A DNA stretch of 64,000 bases from assembly GCF_000972495.1 (NCBI RefSeq), contig NZ_LATM01000004.1, positions 1 through 64,000 of the forward strand, given 5' to 3'. Both the position numbers and the translations under genes were made by a program. Of the stretch, positions 25,623 to 35,114 are shown piece by piece. The stretch is from Hymenobacter terrenus. Its GTDB lineage: Bacteria; Bacteroidota; Bacteroidia; Cytophagales; Hymenobacteraceae. The notes below the pieces were generated by a model. The model made no database searches, was not told where the DNA came from, and saw only the letters and a program-made list of their open reading frames with translations. Within the stretch, counting starts at the first letter, position 1; every line of letters begins with the position of its first letter.

Positions 25623-26663
25623 ATGGCTAATCGCCGCGCTTCCATTACTGACCTGGCCAAAACCTTAGGCCTTTCTCCTTCTACCATTTCGCGGGCCCTG
25701 AGCAATCACGACGACGTGAGCGAAATCACCAAGCAGCGGGTGCGTCAGCTCGCCGAAGAGCTGCATTACCAGCCCAACCAGCTGGCCGCGGCCCTGCGCC
25801 GGGGCCGCAGCAACACATTGGGGGTGCTGGTGCCCCAAATCACGGGGCATTTTTTTCCGCAAGTAGTGCACGGCATCGCCACCGAAGCCGCCAAGCTGGG
25901 CTTCAACGTGATGATATGCCAATCGAACGAAGACGTGCGGCAAGAGCAGAAAAACATCGACCTGCTGATGCACTCCCAGGTCGAAGGCATTCTGGTGTCC
26001 TTGGCCAATACGACGCAGAATTTCACCCACTTCGAAGTCGTACGCCAGCAAAACATCCCACTCGTGTTCTTCGACCGGATAATGGAGGACTTCCGGGGTA
26101 ATAACGTGAGTTCGGTAATGATTGATGACCACCAGGGCGCCTACCAGGTAGTCACCCACCTCATCGAGCAGGGCTGCACCCGCATTGCGCATTTCACGGG
26201 GCCGCTGCATCTAAACATCTACAAAAACCGCCACCAGGGCTACCGCGACGCCCTCACGGCCCACGGCATTCCGATAGATGATGAGTTGATTGTCTTCTGC
26301 GAAATGGACCAGAAGGGCGGCACTCAGGCCATGCGCCAGCTCCTGAAGCTACCCCGACGCCCCGATGCACTGTTCTCGTCTAACGACCTAGTGGCCGTGG
26401 GTGCCCTGCAGGTAGCCAAGACCCACCGGGTGCGGGTGCCGCACGACCTGACCATTGCCGGCTTCAGCAACGAGGCATTCACGTCGCTCACCCAGCCCAC
26501 CCTTAGCAGCGTGGATCAGCGCTGCGAGCAAATGGGCAAAACCGCCGTGCAGTTGCTGCAAAAAATGCTAAAAGGCAACGCTAACCGCCAGGAGCCGCCC
26601 CGGCCCATCGTGCTCAAGCCCAAGCTGCTGGTGCGGGAGTCGTCGCAACGCCGGCCGAAGTAG
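25623..26663 (+). CDS. LacI-family transcriptional regulator
   Basis: 346 residues. LacI helix-turn-helix at the N-terminus (ASITDLAKTLGLSPSTISRAL) with hinge helix NQLAAALRRGRS, then a periplasmic-binding-protein-like sensor domain (about 62-340) with TLGVLVPQITGHFFPQVVHGI and DALFSSNDLVAVGALQVAK. It likely responds to a sugar. The ATG at 25623 was chosen since it begins directly before the HTH; earlier in-frame residues look non-coding. The MFS gene follows 130 nt later on the same strand, but no shared operator was found there. Confidence 0.93.
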   Translation: MANRRASITDLAKTLGLSPSTISRALSNHDDVSEITKQRVRQLAEELHYQPNQLAAALRRGRSNTLGVLVPQITGHFFPQVVHGIATEAAKLGFNVMICQSNEDVRQEQKNIDLLMHSQVEGILVSLANTTQNFTHFEVVRQQNIPLVFFDRIMEDFRGNNVSSVMIDDHQGAYQVVTHLIEQGCTRIAHFTGPLHLNIYKNRHQGYRDALTAHGIPIDDELIVFCEMDQKGGTQAMRQLLKLPRRPDALFSSNDLVAVGALQVAKTHRVRVPHDLTIAGFSNEAFTSLTQPTLSSVDQRCEQMGKTAVQLLQKMLKGNANRQEPPRPIVLKPKLLVRESSQRRPK

Positions 26664-26794
26664 GGCTGAGCACCGCGCTCCTTCTCGCGGAGGAAGTGTC
26701 GTTTGCTTTCCTCAACCTCTTTCTACCCGAAAGTCGTAGGAAGCCCATTCGGCCCGCTAGTTTGTTAAGTAAAGCGGATTCCCCGTGCTTATCG

Positions 26795-28453
26795 ATGACT
26801 GACTCTGCTGCCTTACCTGGGCCGGCCCCCAAGGTCACGCTCTTTACGCCTTTCGCCTATTCTATTTTTCGCGCCATCTGGATTGCGGGCATGGTGTCCA
26901 ACGTCGGCACTTGGATGCAGAACGTGGCCGGCGTCTGGCTCGTCACCACCCTCACAACGTCGGCCCTGCTCGTGGCCCTGATGCAGACAGCCACCAGCCT
27001 CCCCTCTTTCCTGCTGAGCCTGCCCGCCGGAGCCATGGCCGATTTGGTGGACCGCCGCAAGCTGCTGCTGTTCACGCAGGGCTTCATGGCAGTGGTGGCC
27101 ACCATTTTGGGGGTAATGACGCTGCTGGGTGGTACTTCGGCGCTGGGCGTGCTGGGTTTCACGTTTTTGCTGGGCATGGGCTCGGCTCTAAACTCACCCA
27201 TTTGGCAGGCGGTGACCAACGAGCTGGTGCCGCGCCCAGTGCTGCCATTCGCCATCACCCTGAACGGCGTCAGCAACAACATCGCCCGGGCCATCGGGCC
27301 GGCTATTGGCGGGGCTATTATCGCGTATTATTCCCCGGGCTGGGTGTTTGTGCTGAATGGCCTTTCCTTCCTCGGTACCTGGGCCGTGGTTTACTTCTGG
27401 AAGCGCGAAGTGACCATCACCAACGGGCCGGCTGAGAACTTTATCGGGGCCTTACGGGCCGGGATGCGCTATGTGCAGTATTCCCCGTCTATTTATGGGG
27501 TACTGGTGCGCACGTTCGCCTTTTCATTTGGAGCGGCGGCCATGTGGGGGCTGGTATCGGTGGTGGTGGCCCGGAAGCTGCACCTCAGCTCAGGGCACTA
27601 CGGCGTGATGCTGTCGTGGCTGGGCGCCGGAGCCGTGACGGGCGCTTTCCTGATGGGCCGGGCGGGGGAGCGGCTCAGCTTCAACCAGCGGGTGCTGCTG
27701 GGCGTGCTCGCCTTTACAGGCACCAACCTGGCGCTGGCGCTCATCATCCAGATTTACGTGCTCTACGCCGTGATGTTTATCTCGGGCATCGCCTGGCTCA
27801 TGGTCATGACCAGCTTCAGCACTACCGTGCAGCTGAGCGTGCCCAAGTGGGTGCAGGCGCGGGTAATCAGCGTGTACATGCTGGTGTTTCAGGCAGGGTT
27901 GTCGCTGGGCAGCTTGGTGTGGGGCGAGCTAGCCGACCACCTCAGCCTGGAAACGTCCCTGCTGCTAGCTGCCGGCTGGATGCTGGTCAGTATCCTCCTG
28001 GCCGTGCCTTTCCCCATGCGCGGAGCCGAGGGGCTGGACCTCGCCCCCGCCGAGCACTGGCCCGAGCCCGTGACGAAAAGCACCATCGACCCCGACGACG
28101 GCCCGGTGGTAGTGATGATTGAATATCAGGTAGAACCCGCCGACTGGCCCGCTTTTCACGAAGCGGCCGAGCAGCTCCGGCGCCTGCGGCTGCGCGACGG
28201 AGCCCTGCGCGTCGGCATGTTTTCGGACGTCGCCAACCCCACCCAAATCACGGAGTTTTTCTACGTGGCTACCTGGGGCGAGCACGAGCGGCAGCACCAC
28301 CGTTTCACAAGGGAAGACGAGGCTCTGGAAGCCCGGGTGCGCCGGTTTCACCGCGGCCCGTCCGAACCGCGCGTCAAGCACTTCTTGGCCTTCCCCAACA
28401 CTTCCAATGTGGAAATGGCCACGCCCATGCAGACGCTGGAAAGCCAGCGGTGA
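26795..28453 (+). CDS. MFS transporter with C-terminal ABM-like domain (MFS_3 type)
   Basis: 552 residues. Twelve membrane helices in the first 420 residues, with the MFS loop-2 motif ADLVDRRKLLL and NSPIWQAVTNELVPRP and RAIGPAIGGAI, typical of the EntS-like MFS_3 group. A soluble C-terminal tail of about 115 residues (VVMIEYQVEPADWPAFHEAAEQLRRLRLRDGALRVGMF..) looks like an antibiotic-biosynthesis-monooxygenase (ABM) ferredoxin-like fold. Probable exporter of small molecules or siderophores. Start 26795 was chosen because the upstream extension is not membrane- or signal-like. It converges with the HAD gene. Confidence 0.88.
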   Translation: MTDSAALPGPAPKVTLFTPFAYSIFRAIWIAGMVSNVGTWMQNVAGVWLVTTLTTSALLVALMQTATSLPSFLLSLPAGAMADLVDRRKLLLFTQGFMAVVATILGVMTLLGGTSALGVLGFTFLLGMGSALNSPIWQAVTNELVPRPVLPFAITLNGVSNNIARAIGPAIGGAIIAYYSPGWVFVLNGLSFLGTWAVVYFWKREVTITNGPAENFIGALRAGMRYVQYSPSIYGVLVRTFAFSFGAAAMWGLVSVVVARKLHLSSGHYGVMLSWLGAGAVTGAFLMGRAGERLSFNQRVLLGVLAFTGTNLALALIIQIYVLYAVMFISGIAWLMVMTSFSTTVQLSVPKWVQARVISVYMLVFQAGLSLGSLVWGELADHLSLETSLLLAAGWMLVSILLAVPFPMRGAEGLDLAPAEHWPEPVTKSTIDPDDGPVVVMIEYQVEPADWPAFHEAAEQLRRLRLRDGALRVGMFSDVANPTQITEFFYVATWGEHERQHHRFTREDEALEARVRRFHRGPSEPRVKHFLAFPNTSNVEMATPMQTLESQR

Positions 28454-28467
28454 GGCACGACGGAACC

Positions 28468-29106
28468 CTAAAGCAACTGCTGCAAATCCGCTAGCTGGCT
28501 GATGCGCTGCGGGGCCTCGGCTTCGCTGAGCCGGCCGAAACCGTAGGTGGCAAAAATAAACGGCACCCCGGCCGCCTGGGCGGCGGCGAGGTCGCCGGAA
28601 GTGTCGCCCACGTACACTGGCGCCCGCAAGCCGTACTGGGTCACTACCTCGCGGATGTTCTCGGACTTGGGCAGCTTCTTCGTGCCAAAGCACTGATGGC
28701 CTTCGAAATACCGTTCCAGCTGGCTGTTCTGGAAGAAGGCTTCCACATAGCCCAGCTGGCAGTTGCTGACGATGAAGAGCCGGTAGCCCCGGCTACGGAG
28801 GTAGCCCAAAGTTGCTTCAAGGCCGGGATACAACTGGCCGCCGTGCTGTTGAGCGGCCAGCAGCTCGTGGCGGGCACAGAGTGCGCGGTACTCATCAAAC
28901 TTATCGGCGGGCAGATTGGGAAATAGCCGGTCGTACACTACCTCATACGGCTGGCCGGTCACGGCTTGCACCTGGGCCAGCGTCACGTCGTCGTGGATGT
29001 AGTCAACGCTGTTTTTAGCCGCCTGGAACGCTTCGGTGATGGCAACTGAGGAATCCCAGAGTGTGCCGTCAAGGTCGAAAATTACACTGTCAAAAGAAGG
29101 AGGCAT
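28468..29106 (-). CDS. HAD-family hydrolase (phosphoglycolate-phosphatase-like)
   Basis: 212 residues. Motif I VIFDLDGTLWDSS (about 8-20), motif II FIVSNCQ, motif III Lys in CFGTKKLPKSENI and motif IV YVGDTSGDLAAAQAAG are all present. An alpha-helical cap lies between motifs I and II (subfamily IA). It dephosphorylates a small phosphomonoester; the exact substrate is not readable. Stop codons of this gene and the MFS gene are only 14 nt apart. Confidence 0.9.
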   Translation of the reverse strand: MPPSFDSVIFDLDGTLWDSSVAITEAFQAAKNSVDYIHDDVTLAQVQAVTGQPYEVVYDRLFPNLPADKFDEYRALCARHELLAAQQHGGQLYPGLEATLGYLRSRGYRLFIVSNCQLGYVEAFFQNSQLERYFEGHQCFGTKKLPKSENIREVVTQYGLRAPVYVGDTSGDLAAAQAAGVPFIFATYGFGRLSEAEAPQRISQLADLQQLL

Positions 29107-29176
29107 GGTCGATTGTAAGGACTTGGAAAGGCGAAGATGGGGCAGCAGCGCCCACCGGCCTTACCAGCGGCTGGTC

Positions 29177-29938
29177 TTACTCATACAAATCCTGCGGGTC
29201 GGCGGCGGCCAGCGCTACCAAAAACTGGCCGATGTTAGTGGTCACGGCTTCCAGAAAGGCCTGGCCTTTTTCAGCAGTGGCCTCCGCCGGGTTGCCCGTG
29301 CCGGTGTCGGCCGTCACTTTGCTCCATTCGCGCTGGGCCCAGGCCCAGCCCTCGCGCAGGGCCGCGATGCGAAACTGCCTGGCGGCACCGTCGCCGGCCT
29401 CGGCCAACGGACGCACCAGGGCGGGCGCGATGTGCAGCATAGCACTGGTTTCCAGGGCGTCGGCATGGTCGCCAGGGGCGGTGAAGTACTGGCTCCGGTC
29501 GGCTGCCTTAAACCAGCTGACCGTGCTCAGGAACACGGTGGGGAATTCGGCTTGCAGCTCCCGCAGCATTTGCCGGAAGTCGTTGCCGCCGTGTCCGTTT
29601 AGGACCACCAGCTTCGGAATACCTTGGCGGGCCAGCACCTGCACTAGGTCGCGCAGGATGACCAGCTGCGTGCTCGGGTTCATATCGAGCGTGATGTCGA
29701 GCTGGCCGGTGTTCACGCCGAACGGAATAGTGGGCAGTACCACTACTTTGGCGCCCTGCTCCCAGGCCCGGCGCGCGGCCTCCGCTGCCACGTAATCAAC
29801 CTGGATATTATCCGTCGCGTACGGCAGGTGATGATTGTGCGCCTCGGTGGCGCCCCAGGGCAGCACCACTACTTCGTACTTCGTTTCCCGGACGGTTTGC
29901 CAGGTGGTTTCGGCGAGGATGTAGGAGCGTGGGGTCAT
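29177..29938 (-). CDS. Creatininase-family amidohydrolase
   Basis: 253 residues. The metal-binding signatures of the creatininase/MftE fold are present: LPWGATEAHNHHLPYATDN (Glu and His ligands), VVLNGHGGNDFRQ and GDHADALETSAML. Members cleave creatinine, formamides or peptide-like amides in cofactor maturation. The substrate here is unknown. ATG 29938 gives the usual short N-terminus before the TW motif; an ATG at 29956 is the alternative. Confidence 0.85.
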   Translation of the reverse strand: MTPRSYILAETTWQTVRETKYEVVVLPWGATEAHNHHLPYATDNIQVDYVAAEAARRAWEQGAKVVVLPTIPFGVNTGQLDITLDMNPSTQLVILRDLVQVLARQGIPKLVVLNGHGGNDFRQMLRELQAEFPTVFLSTVSWFKAADRSQYFTAPGDHADALETSAMLHIAPALVRPLAEAGDGAARQFRIAALREGWAWAQREWSKVTADTGTGNPAEATAEKGQAFLEAVTTNIGQFLVALAAADPQDLYE

Positions 29939-30056
29939 GCGGACGAGCAGGGGCATTGGGGCAAGGAGCACAATATTATCGAGCTAGCGAGAGCCGGGTT
30001 TCGCGCTCCGCCGGGAAGTAAAGAGCCAGCTGATAGCGTTGCGCGGCCTCACGCAC

Positions 30057-31334
30057 TTATTTTTCATGCAAGTGTTCGGCTTTCCAGCGCATAGCGTTGT
30101 ACACGCGGGTGTGGCCGCTGGGATGGTCGAAAAATAGGATTTCCTCGAGCGGTGCGGGGTTAATTTTGCGGTATTCCGACAGCTTCATGGCTACCGCGGC
30201 GAAGGCGTCGGGCTCACGAGCGGCGTTCAGGCCGAATACGTCGGCCTCCTGCTCATTGGTCCGAATGATGGTATTGAATACCGGCGTGGCGAGGAAGCTG
30301 AACACGGCAAACAGCGCCACGGCCAATGGCAGTCCGCCCACGTCAGCCAAGTCGGCTACGTCCCACCGTGGCCCAAAGTGCGCCACCAGCCGGCGGAAAG
30401 CCCAGTCGACCAGCCAGAAACCCAAACCGATGAGCAGCAGGAAGAAAACCAGCATCTTCGGAATGTGATTCAGCACGTAGTGCCCCAACTCGTGGCCCAT
30501 CACGGCTTGTACTTCCTGCGGCGTGCAGCGGTGCAAGAGGTTGTCGTTAAGCGATATCCGAATGGTGCTACCCAGGCCGCTTACGTTGGCGCTGATGCGC
30601 TTGCTTTGCTTGGATGCATCTACGAGGTACACGTTGCTGGCGGGCACGCCGTTGGCCCGCGCCATGCTCAGAATGGCCTCGCGCACAGGACTGGCCGGCA
30701 GCGGCACGTATTTGTTGAAGAGCGGGCTGATAAACACGGGGCCCGCGAACACGCTCAATACCAAGAAGAACATAACAATGCTCGTGCCCCACACCCACCA
30801 GCTGCGGCCGGCGCGCCGCACGGCCGCGTACAGGGCCAGTATCACCAGGCTACCAAATACTACCGATAAGGCCAGGCTCTTCAGCCCCTCTCCCAGCCAC
30901 TCGCCAAAGCTTTGGTTAGACAAGCCGTACTGGTGCTCCCGGAAGTAACCTTCGTACACGCTCAGCGGGAAGCTCAGCACCCAGGCCAGCAGCAGATAAA
31001 GCGCGGCATAGACCAGCGTGCGCAGCGCCGGCCACCGCAGCCGGGCCACGAGCACCTTGAGGCGCCTTGAGAGCCCCAGGGTCAGGAAGACCGCCGCTAC
31101 GCCAATAGCATAGAGCACGCCCCACAGCTGCAGCCAGTACCCGCCTTCGAAGTAGGCGTCGGACTTGGCCTTTTGGGCCGGCGTCAGGGTGTCGAGGTAG
31201 GCCTGGGTAGCAGCTTCCACGTTGAAGGCGGTAGGCTGGACGGTGGCAGGCCCACCCACGGGCTGGGCCGCGGCCCAACCAGTTATGAAACCCAACAACA
31301 GGAATATTAACAGCAGTCTCAAAGGCATAGACAT
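30057..31334 (-). CDS. M48-family (Ste24-like) membrane metalloprotease
   Basis: 425 residues. A hydrophobic N-terminal signal (MSMPLRLLLIFLLLGFITGWAAAQ) and several membrane segments precede the zinc-protease domain. VMGHELGHYVLNH carries HExxH and EQEADVFGL supplies the third ligand Glu. The N-terminal part resembles the CAAX prenyl protease 1 N-terminal domain (peptidase_M48_N). Bacterial members act in membrane-protein quality control. The start was placed at ATG 31334; GTG 31370 would extend it by 12 residues. Confidence 0.9.
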   Translation of the reverse strand: MSMPLRLLLIFLLLGFITGWAAAQPVGGPATVQPTAFNVEAATQAYLDTLTPAQKAKSDAYFEGGYWLQLWGVLYAIGVAAVFLTLGLSRRLKVLVARLRWPALRTLVYAALYLLLAWVLSFPLSVYEGYFREHQYGLSNQSFGEWLGEGLKSLALSVVFGSLVILALYAAVRRAGRSWWVWGTSIVMFFLVLSVFAGPVFISPLFNKYVPLPASPVREAILSMARANGVPASNVYLVDASKQSKRISANVSGLGSTIRISLNDNLLHRCTPQEVQAVMGHELGHYVLNHIPKMLVFFLLLIGLGFWLVDWAFRRLVAHFGPRWDVADLADVGGLPLAVALFAVFSFLATPVFNTIIRTNEQEADVFGLNAAREPDAFAAVAMKLSEYRKINPAPLEEILFFDHPSGHTRVYNAMRWKAEHLHEK

Positions 31335-31456
31335 GGTTTTCACAGAAAAGAGAGGTAACAGATGAGTCACTGTGGGCCATGAGTCTTCTCGTTTCGCGTA
31401 CCGAGCCAGTGGGACGAAGTGCGAAGCTCTGCCTAGAGCAGTTTCGGGGGAGCAAC

Positions 31457-31538
31457 TGTAGCGTGGGCTCTGCGAGTCCGCGCCTGAATGAGCCGGTAAA
31501 AGCCCCGCCCGGACTCAGCAGAGTCTACGCTCGCTACA
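31457..31538. repeat. Long intergenic hairpin repeat, copy B
   Basis: TGTAGCG..CTCTGCGAGTCCG (31457-31480) and 31510-31538 form an imperfect inverted repeat with several mismatches. It lies between the M48 and GNAT genes and shares the TAGCG...GTCCG words with copies at 20132 and 32670. Confidence 0.55.
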
Positions 31539-31568
31539 ATATACGCAAGCCGAAAGCGCTCTAATTGG

Positions 31569-32135
31569 CTAGCCCGGTCGAACTGGTAGGCCTCCGGCCC
31601 GCTCCAGCATCACGATGGGCCCGCCTTTGTAAGTGCTCCGGGTGTATTCGTGGTAGCCGAATTTTGCGGCTATTCGCAGCGAAGGCTCATTTTCGGGGTG
31701 AATGATGCACACCGTGCGGACGGAACCGAAATGCGCTTCGCCCCACGCGATAGCCGCGGCTACGGCCTCGGAAGCGTAGCCTTTGCCGTGCGTGCCAGGT
31801 GCCAGCACCCAGCCAATTTCCGGGGCATCACCAATGGCTGGCTCTATGTCCCGCTTCAAGTCAGCGAAGCCGATGGAGCCAATAAACTGGCCGGTGGCTT
31901 TTTCCTCAACGGCCCAGAAGCCGTAGCCCATCAGGAACCAATGCCCCACGCTGCGCAGCAGGGTTTTCCACACCTCTTCGGCGGGCAGCGGCTCGGGGCT
32001 GAGGTAGCGATGGTAATCGGGGTGCTGCCACATGGCTATCCAGGGCTCATAATCATCGACCCGGTAGCCACGCAGGAGCAGGCGGCTGGTTTCGATAACT
32101 GGAATGACTTGCGACGAAGTACGGCTTGACGACAT
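31569..32135 (-). CDS. GNAT-family N-acetyltransferase (RimJ-like)
   Basis: 188 residues. The Acetyltransf_3 pattern runs IETSRLLLRGYRVDDYEPW at the start, FIGSIGFADL, EIGWVLAPGTHGKGYASEAVAAAIAW (acetyl-CoA loop; here THGKGYA) and HPENEPSLRIAAKFGY. It uses acetyl-CoA to acetylate an amine, possibly a ribosomal or other protein N-terminus. Substrate unknown. Confidence 0.88.
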   Translation of the reverse strand: MSSSRTSSQVIPVIETSRLLLRGYRVDDYEPWIAMWQHPDYHRYLSPEPLPAEEVWKTLLRSVGHWFLMGYGFWAVEEKATGQFIGSIGFADLKRDIEPAIGDAPEIGWVLAPGTHGKGYASEAVAAAIAWGEAHFGSVRTVCIIHPENEPSLRIAAKFGYHEYTRSTYKGGPIVMLERAGGLPVRPG

Positions 32136-32192
32136 AGCAGCGGGAGCGGCCTTGCGGGCCGGTATAAGAATGGTTATCGAGGTGAGTTCCGG

Positions 32193-32555
32193 TTAGGCCG
32201 GCAAGGCAAAATGTGGGTTCTGAATCACCCCCAGTAAGTTGCCGAAGGGGTCGAGTACGGCCCCGAGCAGGATGCCGCCCCCCACGTCGTGCACGTCTTC
32301 GCTGGGATGGGCGCCTAAAGCAATTAGCCGGGTATAGGCAGTTTCGGCATCGGGGACGCCCCAGTAGGCCACGGGGCCCGCCTGCCCGGCGGCGGTGTGC
32401 TGCGGCACCAATCCCAGTTCGAAGCCACCTACGTTGAAGCCAACATAGAACGACTCCTCAAAATAAGGCGCCTGCTCCAGCGCGGCGCGGTACCACGCGG
32501 TAGCCTTCGCCAAATCTCCCACCGGATATACGACTGTTCGCAAGCCCTGAAACAT
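32193..32555 (-). CDS. VOC-family (glyoxalase-like) protein
   Basis: 120 residues, one vicinal-oxygen-chelate module pair. LRTVVYPVGDLAKATAWYRAALEQAP and GGILLGAVLDPFGNLLGVIQNP are the family hallmarks, with the C-terminal DPFGN motif. The metal ligands are not fully conserved, so it may be a binding protein instead of an enzyme. It is preceded on the same strand by no obvious partner. Confidence 0.82.
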   Translation of the reverse strand: MFQGLRTVVYPVGDLAKATAWYRAALEQAPYFEESFYVGFNVGGFELGLVPQHTAAGQAGPVAYWGVPDAETAYTRLIALGAHPSEDVHDVGGGILLGAVLDPFGNLLGVIQNPHFALPA

Positions 32556-32669
32556 ACCAGAAATAAAGACGTGAATGATAGCGAAAGATATAGCCTTTCC
32601 CCACTAAACCGCTTCCTGCTACTCCCCATTAGTAGACCAGCGACTGGCTTAGTGGCGTTTCAGGTCGGT

Positions 32670-32751
32670 GTGGCGCGGACTCTGTCGTCCGCGTTCCTGC
32701 GCCACTCGGGCAGTCGTTCGGCTATCCGCTGGAGACCAAAGTCCGCGCTAC
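32670..32751. repeat. Long intergenic hairpin repeat, copy C
   Basis: GTGGCGCGGACT (32670-32681) is complementary, with one mismatch, to 32740-32751. The internal TGTCGTCCGCG word is shared with copy A at 20132-20212. The arms are less complete than in copy A. Confidence 0.5.
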
Positions 32752-32850
32752 GGTTTGGTCTGCCACGCGGAGGACGAAACCTAAGCACAAAAAAGCGGGC
32801 CCCCGACGCAAGCGCGTCGGGGGCCCGCTGGCTCACGCACAAAGGCCTCC

Positions 32851-34173
32851 TTACCAGGAGCCGCTGTTGTCATCATCGCTGTCGAAACCACCTCCGCCGG
32901 TGTCGCCGGAGGACATGTCGTCGTAGGAGGAATTGTCATCGGAAGAGAAGTAGTCCGACGAGGAATCATCCGCCGTTAAATCATCGGAGAAGTAGTCGGG
33001 CGCGGTATTATCGGCGCCGCCATTGCGGGAGGAAAAATAATCCTCGGCCGCGCCCGTACCAGCGAGGCCCGCGCCGGCCGCCGTGCCGGAGTCAAAGTTG
33101 TGGGCCGTGCCATTATCGGTCAGGCCATTGCCCGAGGTATCGTGTCCTTCGGCCATGCGGTTGCCGAGGTAGGCTCCGGCCGCCGCCGCGGCACCCGTGG
33201 CCAGAATGCCGCCCATGCCAATACCGCCGCCCTGGTTGGGGCCGCCACCGTAGCCCCCACCATAATTACCACCGCCGTAATTACCACCGCTGTAGTTGCC
33301 CCCACCGTAATTGCCGGGGCCTTGTCCAGGGCCGTAGCCGCCAGCGGGGCCGTTGGGCCGGTTCGGCAGGAAATTAGGGGTTCCGCCGGGAGAAGTAGCA
33401 GCTGTGTTATTATTCCGATTGCGGAACATGCGCAGGATAAACCACAGAATCCCGCCCACTACCAAGGCTCCGATGAGGAGCGTGCCCATGCCGGGGCCCG
33501 ACGAAACGGGCTCGGTTCGGGGAGGCGTCAGCACCGGGTCGTTAGGCACGGCCGGGCCGGGCGTTTGGTCGACTAAAGCCTCTCTGGCAGCCCCAATACT
33601 AGTTGAGGCTGCCGCGCCCGTCGAGGCCGTTGAGGGCGTAGTAGACTCGGCCGTTTGGTCTTTCTTGGGCTTGGAATTGGGGTTAGCTGTTGCCATCAGC
33701 GTGTTCAAACCAGTGCGGAGCCCGGCGAAGTAGTTGCTCTGCTTGAAGCTGGGAGTCATCTGACCGATGACGCGGCTGGTTACTTCGGGGGTAATGACGC
33801 TGGCCAAGCCGCTGCCGGGCTGGATGGTGACCTTACGCTCTTTGGCCCCTACCAGGACCACGAGACCGTTGTTTTTATCGCGTTGGCCCACGCCCCAGGC
33901 CGTACCCAGGGCCCGGCCGTAATCGGCTACGTCGCGCCCACCCAGCGTGGGCACCGTCACGACGACGACCTGCGTGCCGGTGTTGTCGGCGTAGCGGCGC
34001 AGGCCGCTCTCCAGCTTCTTGGCATCGGCTGGGGCCATCAGCTGGGCTTGGTCATTCACAAATTTGAAGGGCGAGGGCCGGGGGGGGAGCCCCTCTGCGC
34101 CGGTTTGCGCGGTCACGGGTCGGCCCAGCCCAGCCGTAAAAAACAGGATGGCGAGAAATAAGAAACGGTGCAT
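32851..34173 (-). CDS. TPM-domain protein with Gly-rich and acidic tail
   Basis: 440 residues. Signal peptide (MHRFLFLAILFFTAGLGRPVTAQ). TPM phosphatase-like domain (about 30-165; FVNDQAQLMAPADAKKLE, DNTGTQVVVVTVPTLGGRDV, NNGLVVLVGAKERKVTIQPGSGL). A Ser/Thr/Pro linker, one membrane helix (GTLLIGALVVGGILWFILRMF, about 235-255), a Gly/Asn/Tyr repeat region (GGNYGGG units), then a Ser/Asp-rich end. The layout matches YgcG-type proteins. The TPM domain is exported and the repeats are low-complexity. Precise role unknown. Confidence 0.88.
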   Translation of the reverse strand: MHRFLFLAILFFTAGLGRPVTAQTGAEGLPPRPSPFKFVNDQAQLMAPADAKKLESGLRRYADNTGTQVVVVTVPTLGGRDVADYGRALGTAWGVGQRDKNNGLVVLVGAKERKVTIQPGSGLASVITPEVTSRVIGQMTPSFKQSNYFAGLRTGLNTLMATANPNSKPKKDQTAESTTPSTASTGAAASTSIGAAREALVDQTPGPAVPNDPVLTPPRTEPVSSGPGMGTLLIGALVVGGILWFILRMFRNRNNNTAATSPGGTPNFLPNRPNGPAGGYGPGQGPGNYGGGNYSGGNYGGGNYGGGYGGGPNQGGGIGMGGILATGAAAAAGAYLGNRMAEGHDTSGNGLTDNGTAHNFDSGTAAGAGLAGTGAAEDYFSSRNGGADNTAPDYFSDDLTADDSSSDYFSSDDNSSYDDMSSGDTGGGGFDSDDDNSGSW

Positions 34174-34392
34174 GGCACATCAAGTAAAGTAGAAGAAAAA
34201 ATGATTTCGCCTCCCTTTTACGGCCTCACCGCCAGTTTGGCTATTCCCACTCTGGCGGCTGAGCCGCTCACCTGCTTCTCGCCACAATGGCTAAGCTGCT
34301 CAAGTCCTGAGCCTGAAAATGCCAGAACTGATGATAGCAACTCTCTCGTTGGTGTGCGCGGGGAGGCGACAACATCCGCCGTGCGACACCGC

Positions 34393-34935
34393 TTAGCCAG
34401 CAGGCGCTATGGCGCGCTCGAAACGCAGGCGACCGTCATCAGCCACGCCGGCGGATTGGAAGTCGTTGCGAAGCAGTACCTGCTGTGAGGCGATGTTATC
34501 GGCGGCGGTGTGCGCGATGAGCCGCCGAACCATGCCGGTGTTGGCGGCTTGCTGCACCAGACCGGCCACCAGCTCAATGGCCAGGCCCCGCCCGCGCCAG
34601 TCGGCCGCGATGGAATAGCCGATTTCGGCCGTGCCGATGGCATCGGGCGGGCCCATGAAGCCGCCGGCACCGATGAGCGTGCGGGGCTCGTCGGCGGTGG
34701 CTTTGCGCAGGGCGTACCAGCTGTACCAGCCAGCGGCGGTCCGGCCGCCGGCCGTGAGCTGCTCCAGGAAGAAAATGCGCGCCTCATCATCATACTCGCC
34801 GGGCGGCCAGTCGGCTGGCAAGGCGGCCCCCAGCAACACGGGAAAATACTGCGGCTTGTGCAGCTCGGCCGTGAGCAACGCACGACTGGCCGCCAGAATC
34901 AGCAGGCGAGGCGTATGGGTTATCAGCGGAATCAT
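34393..34935 (-). CDS. GNAT-family N-acetyltransferase
   Basis: 180 residues. Acetyltransf_3 type: THTPRLLILAASRALLTAEL at the start, GAGGFMGPPDAIGTAEIGYSIAADWRGRGLAIELVAGLVQQA (RGRGLA is the acetyl-CoA loop) and NIASQQVLLRNDFQSAG. Not closely similar to the other GNAT in this window. Substrate unknown. Confidence 0.87.
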   Translation of the reverse strand: MIPLITHTPRLLILAASRALLTAELHKPQYFPVLLGAALPADWPPGEYDDEARIFFLEQLTAGGRTAAGWYSWYALRKATADEPRTLIGAGGFMGPPDAIGTAEIGYSIAADWRGRGLAIELVAGLVQQAANTGMVRRLIAHTAADNIASQQVLLRNDFQSAGVADDGRLRFERAIAPAG

Positions 34936-35114
34936 GGGCTGCTTATACGGGGCCGCGGGACAGTTGGCCCCGCGAGGTTATTCCTTTTTGGTTGTAATGT
35001 AACTCCGTATTCTCCGGCGCTGGAATACTGCCGCGGGATTATAGCTGGCCGGGCCCCCGGGGCAGCCGCAATCAGCACAGTAAACGTAGTACTCCTATTA
35101 CACTTCGCCGATTA

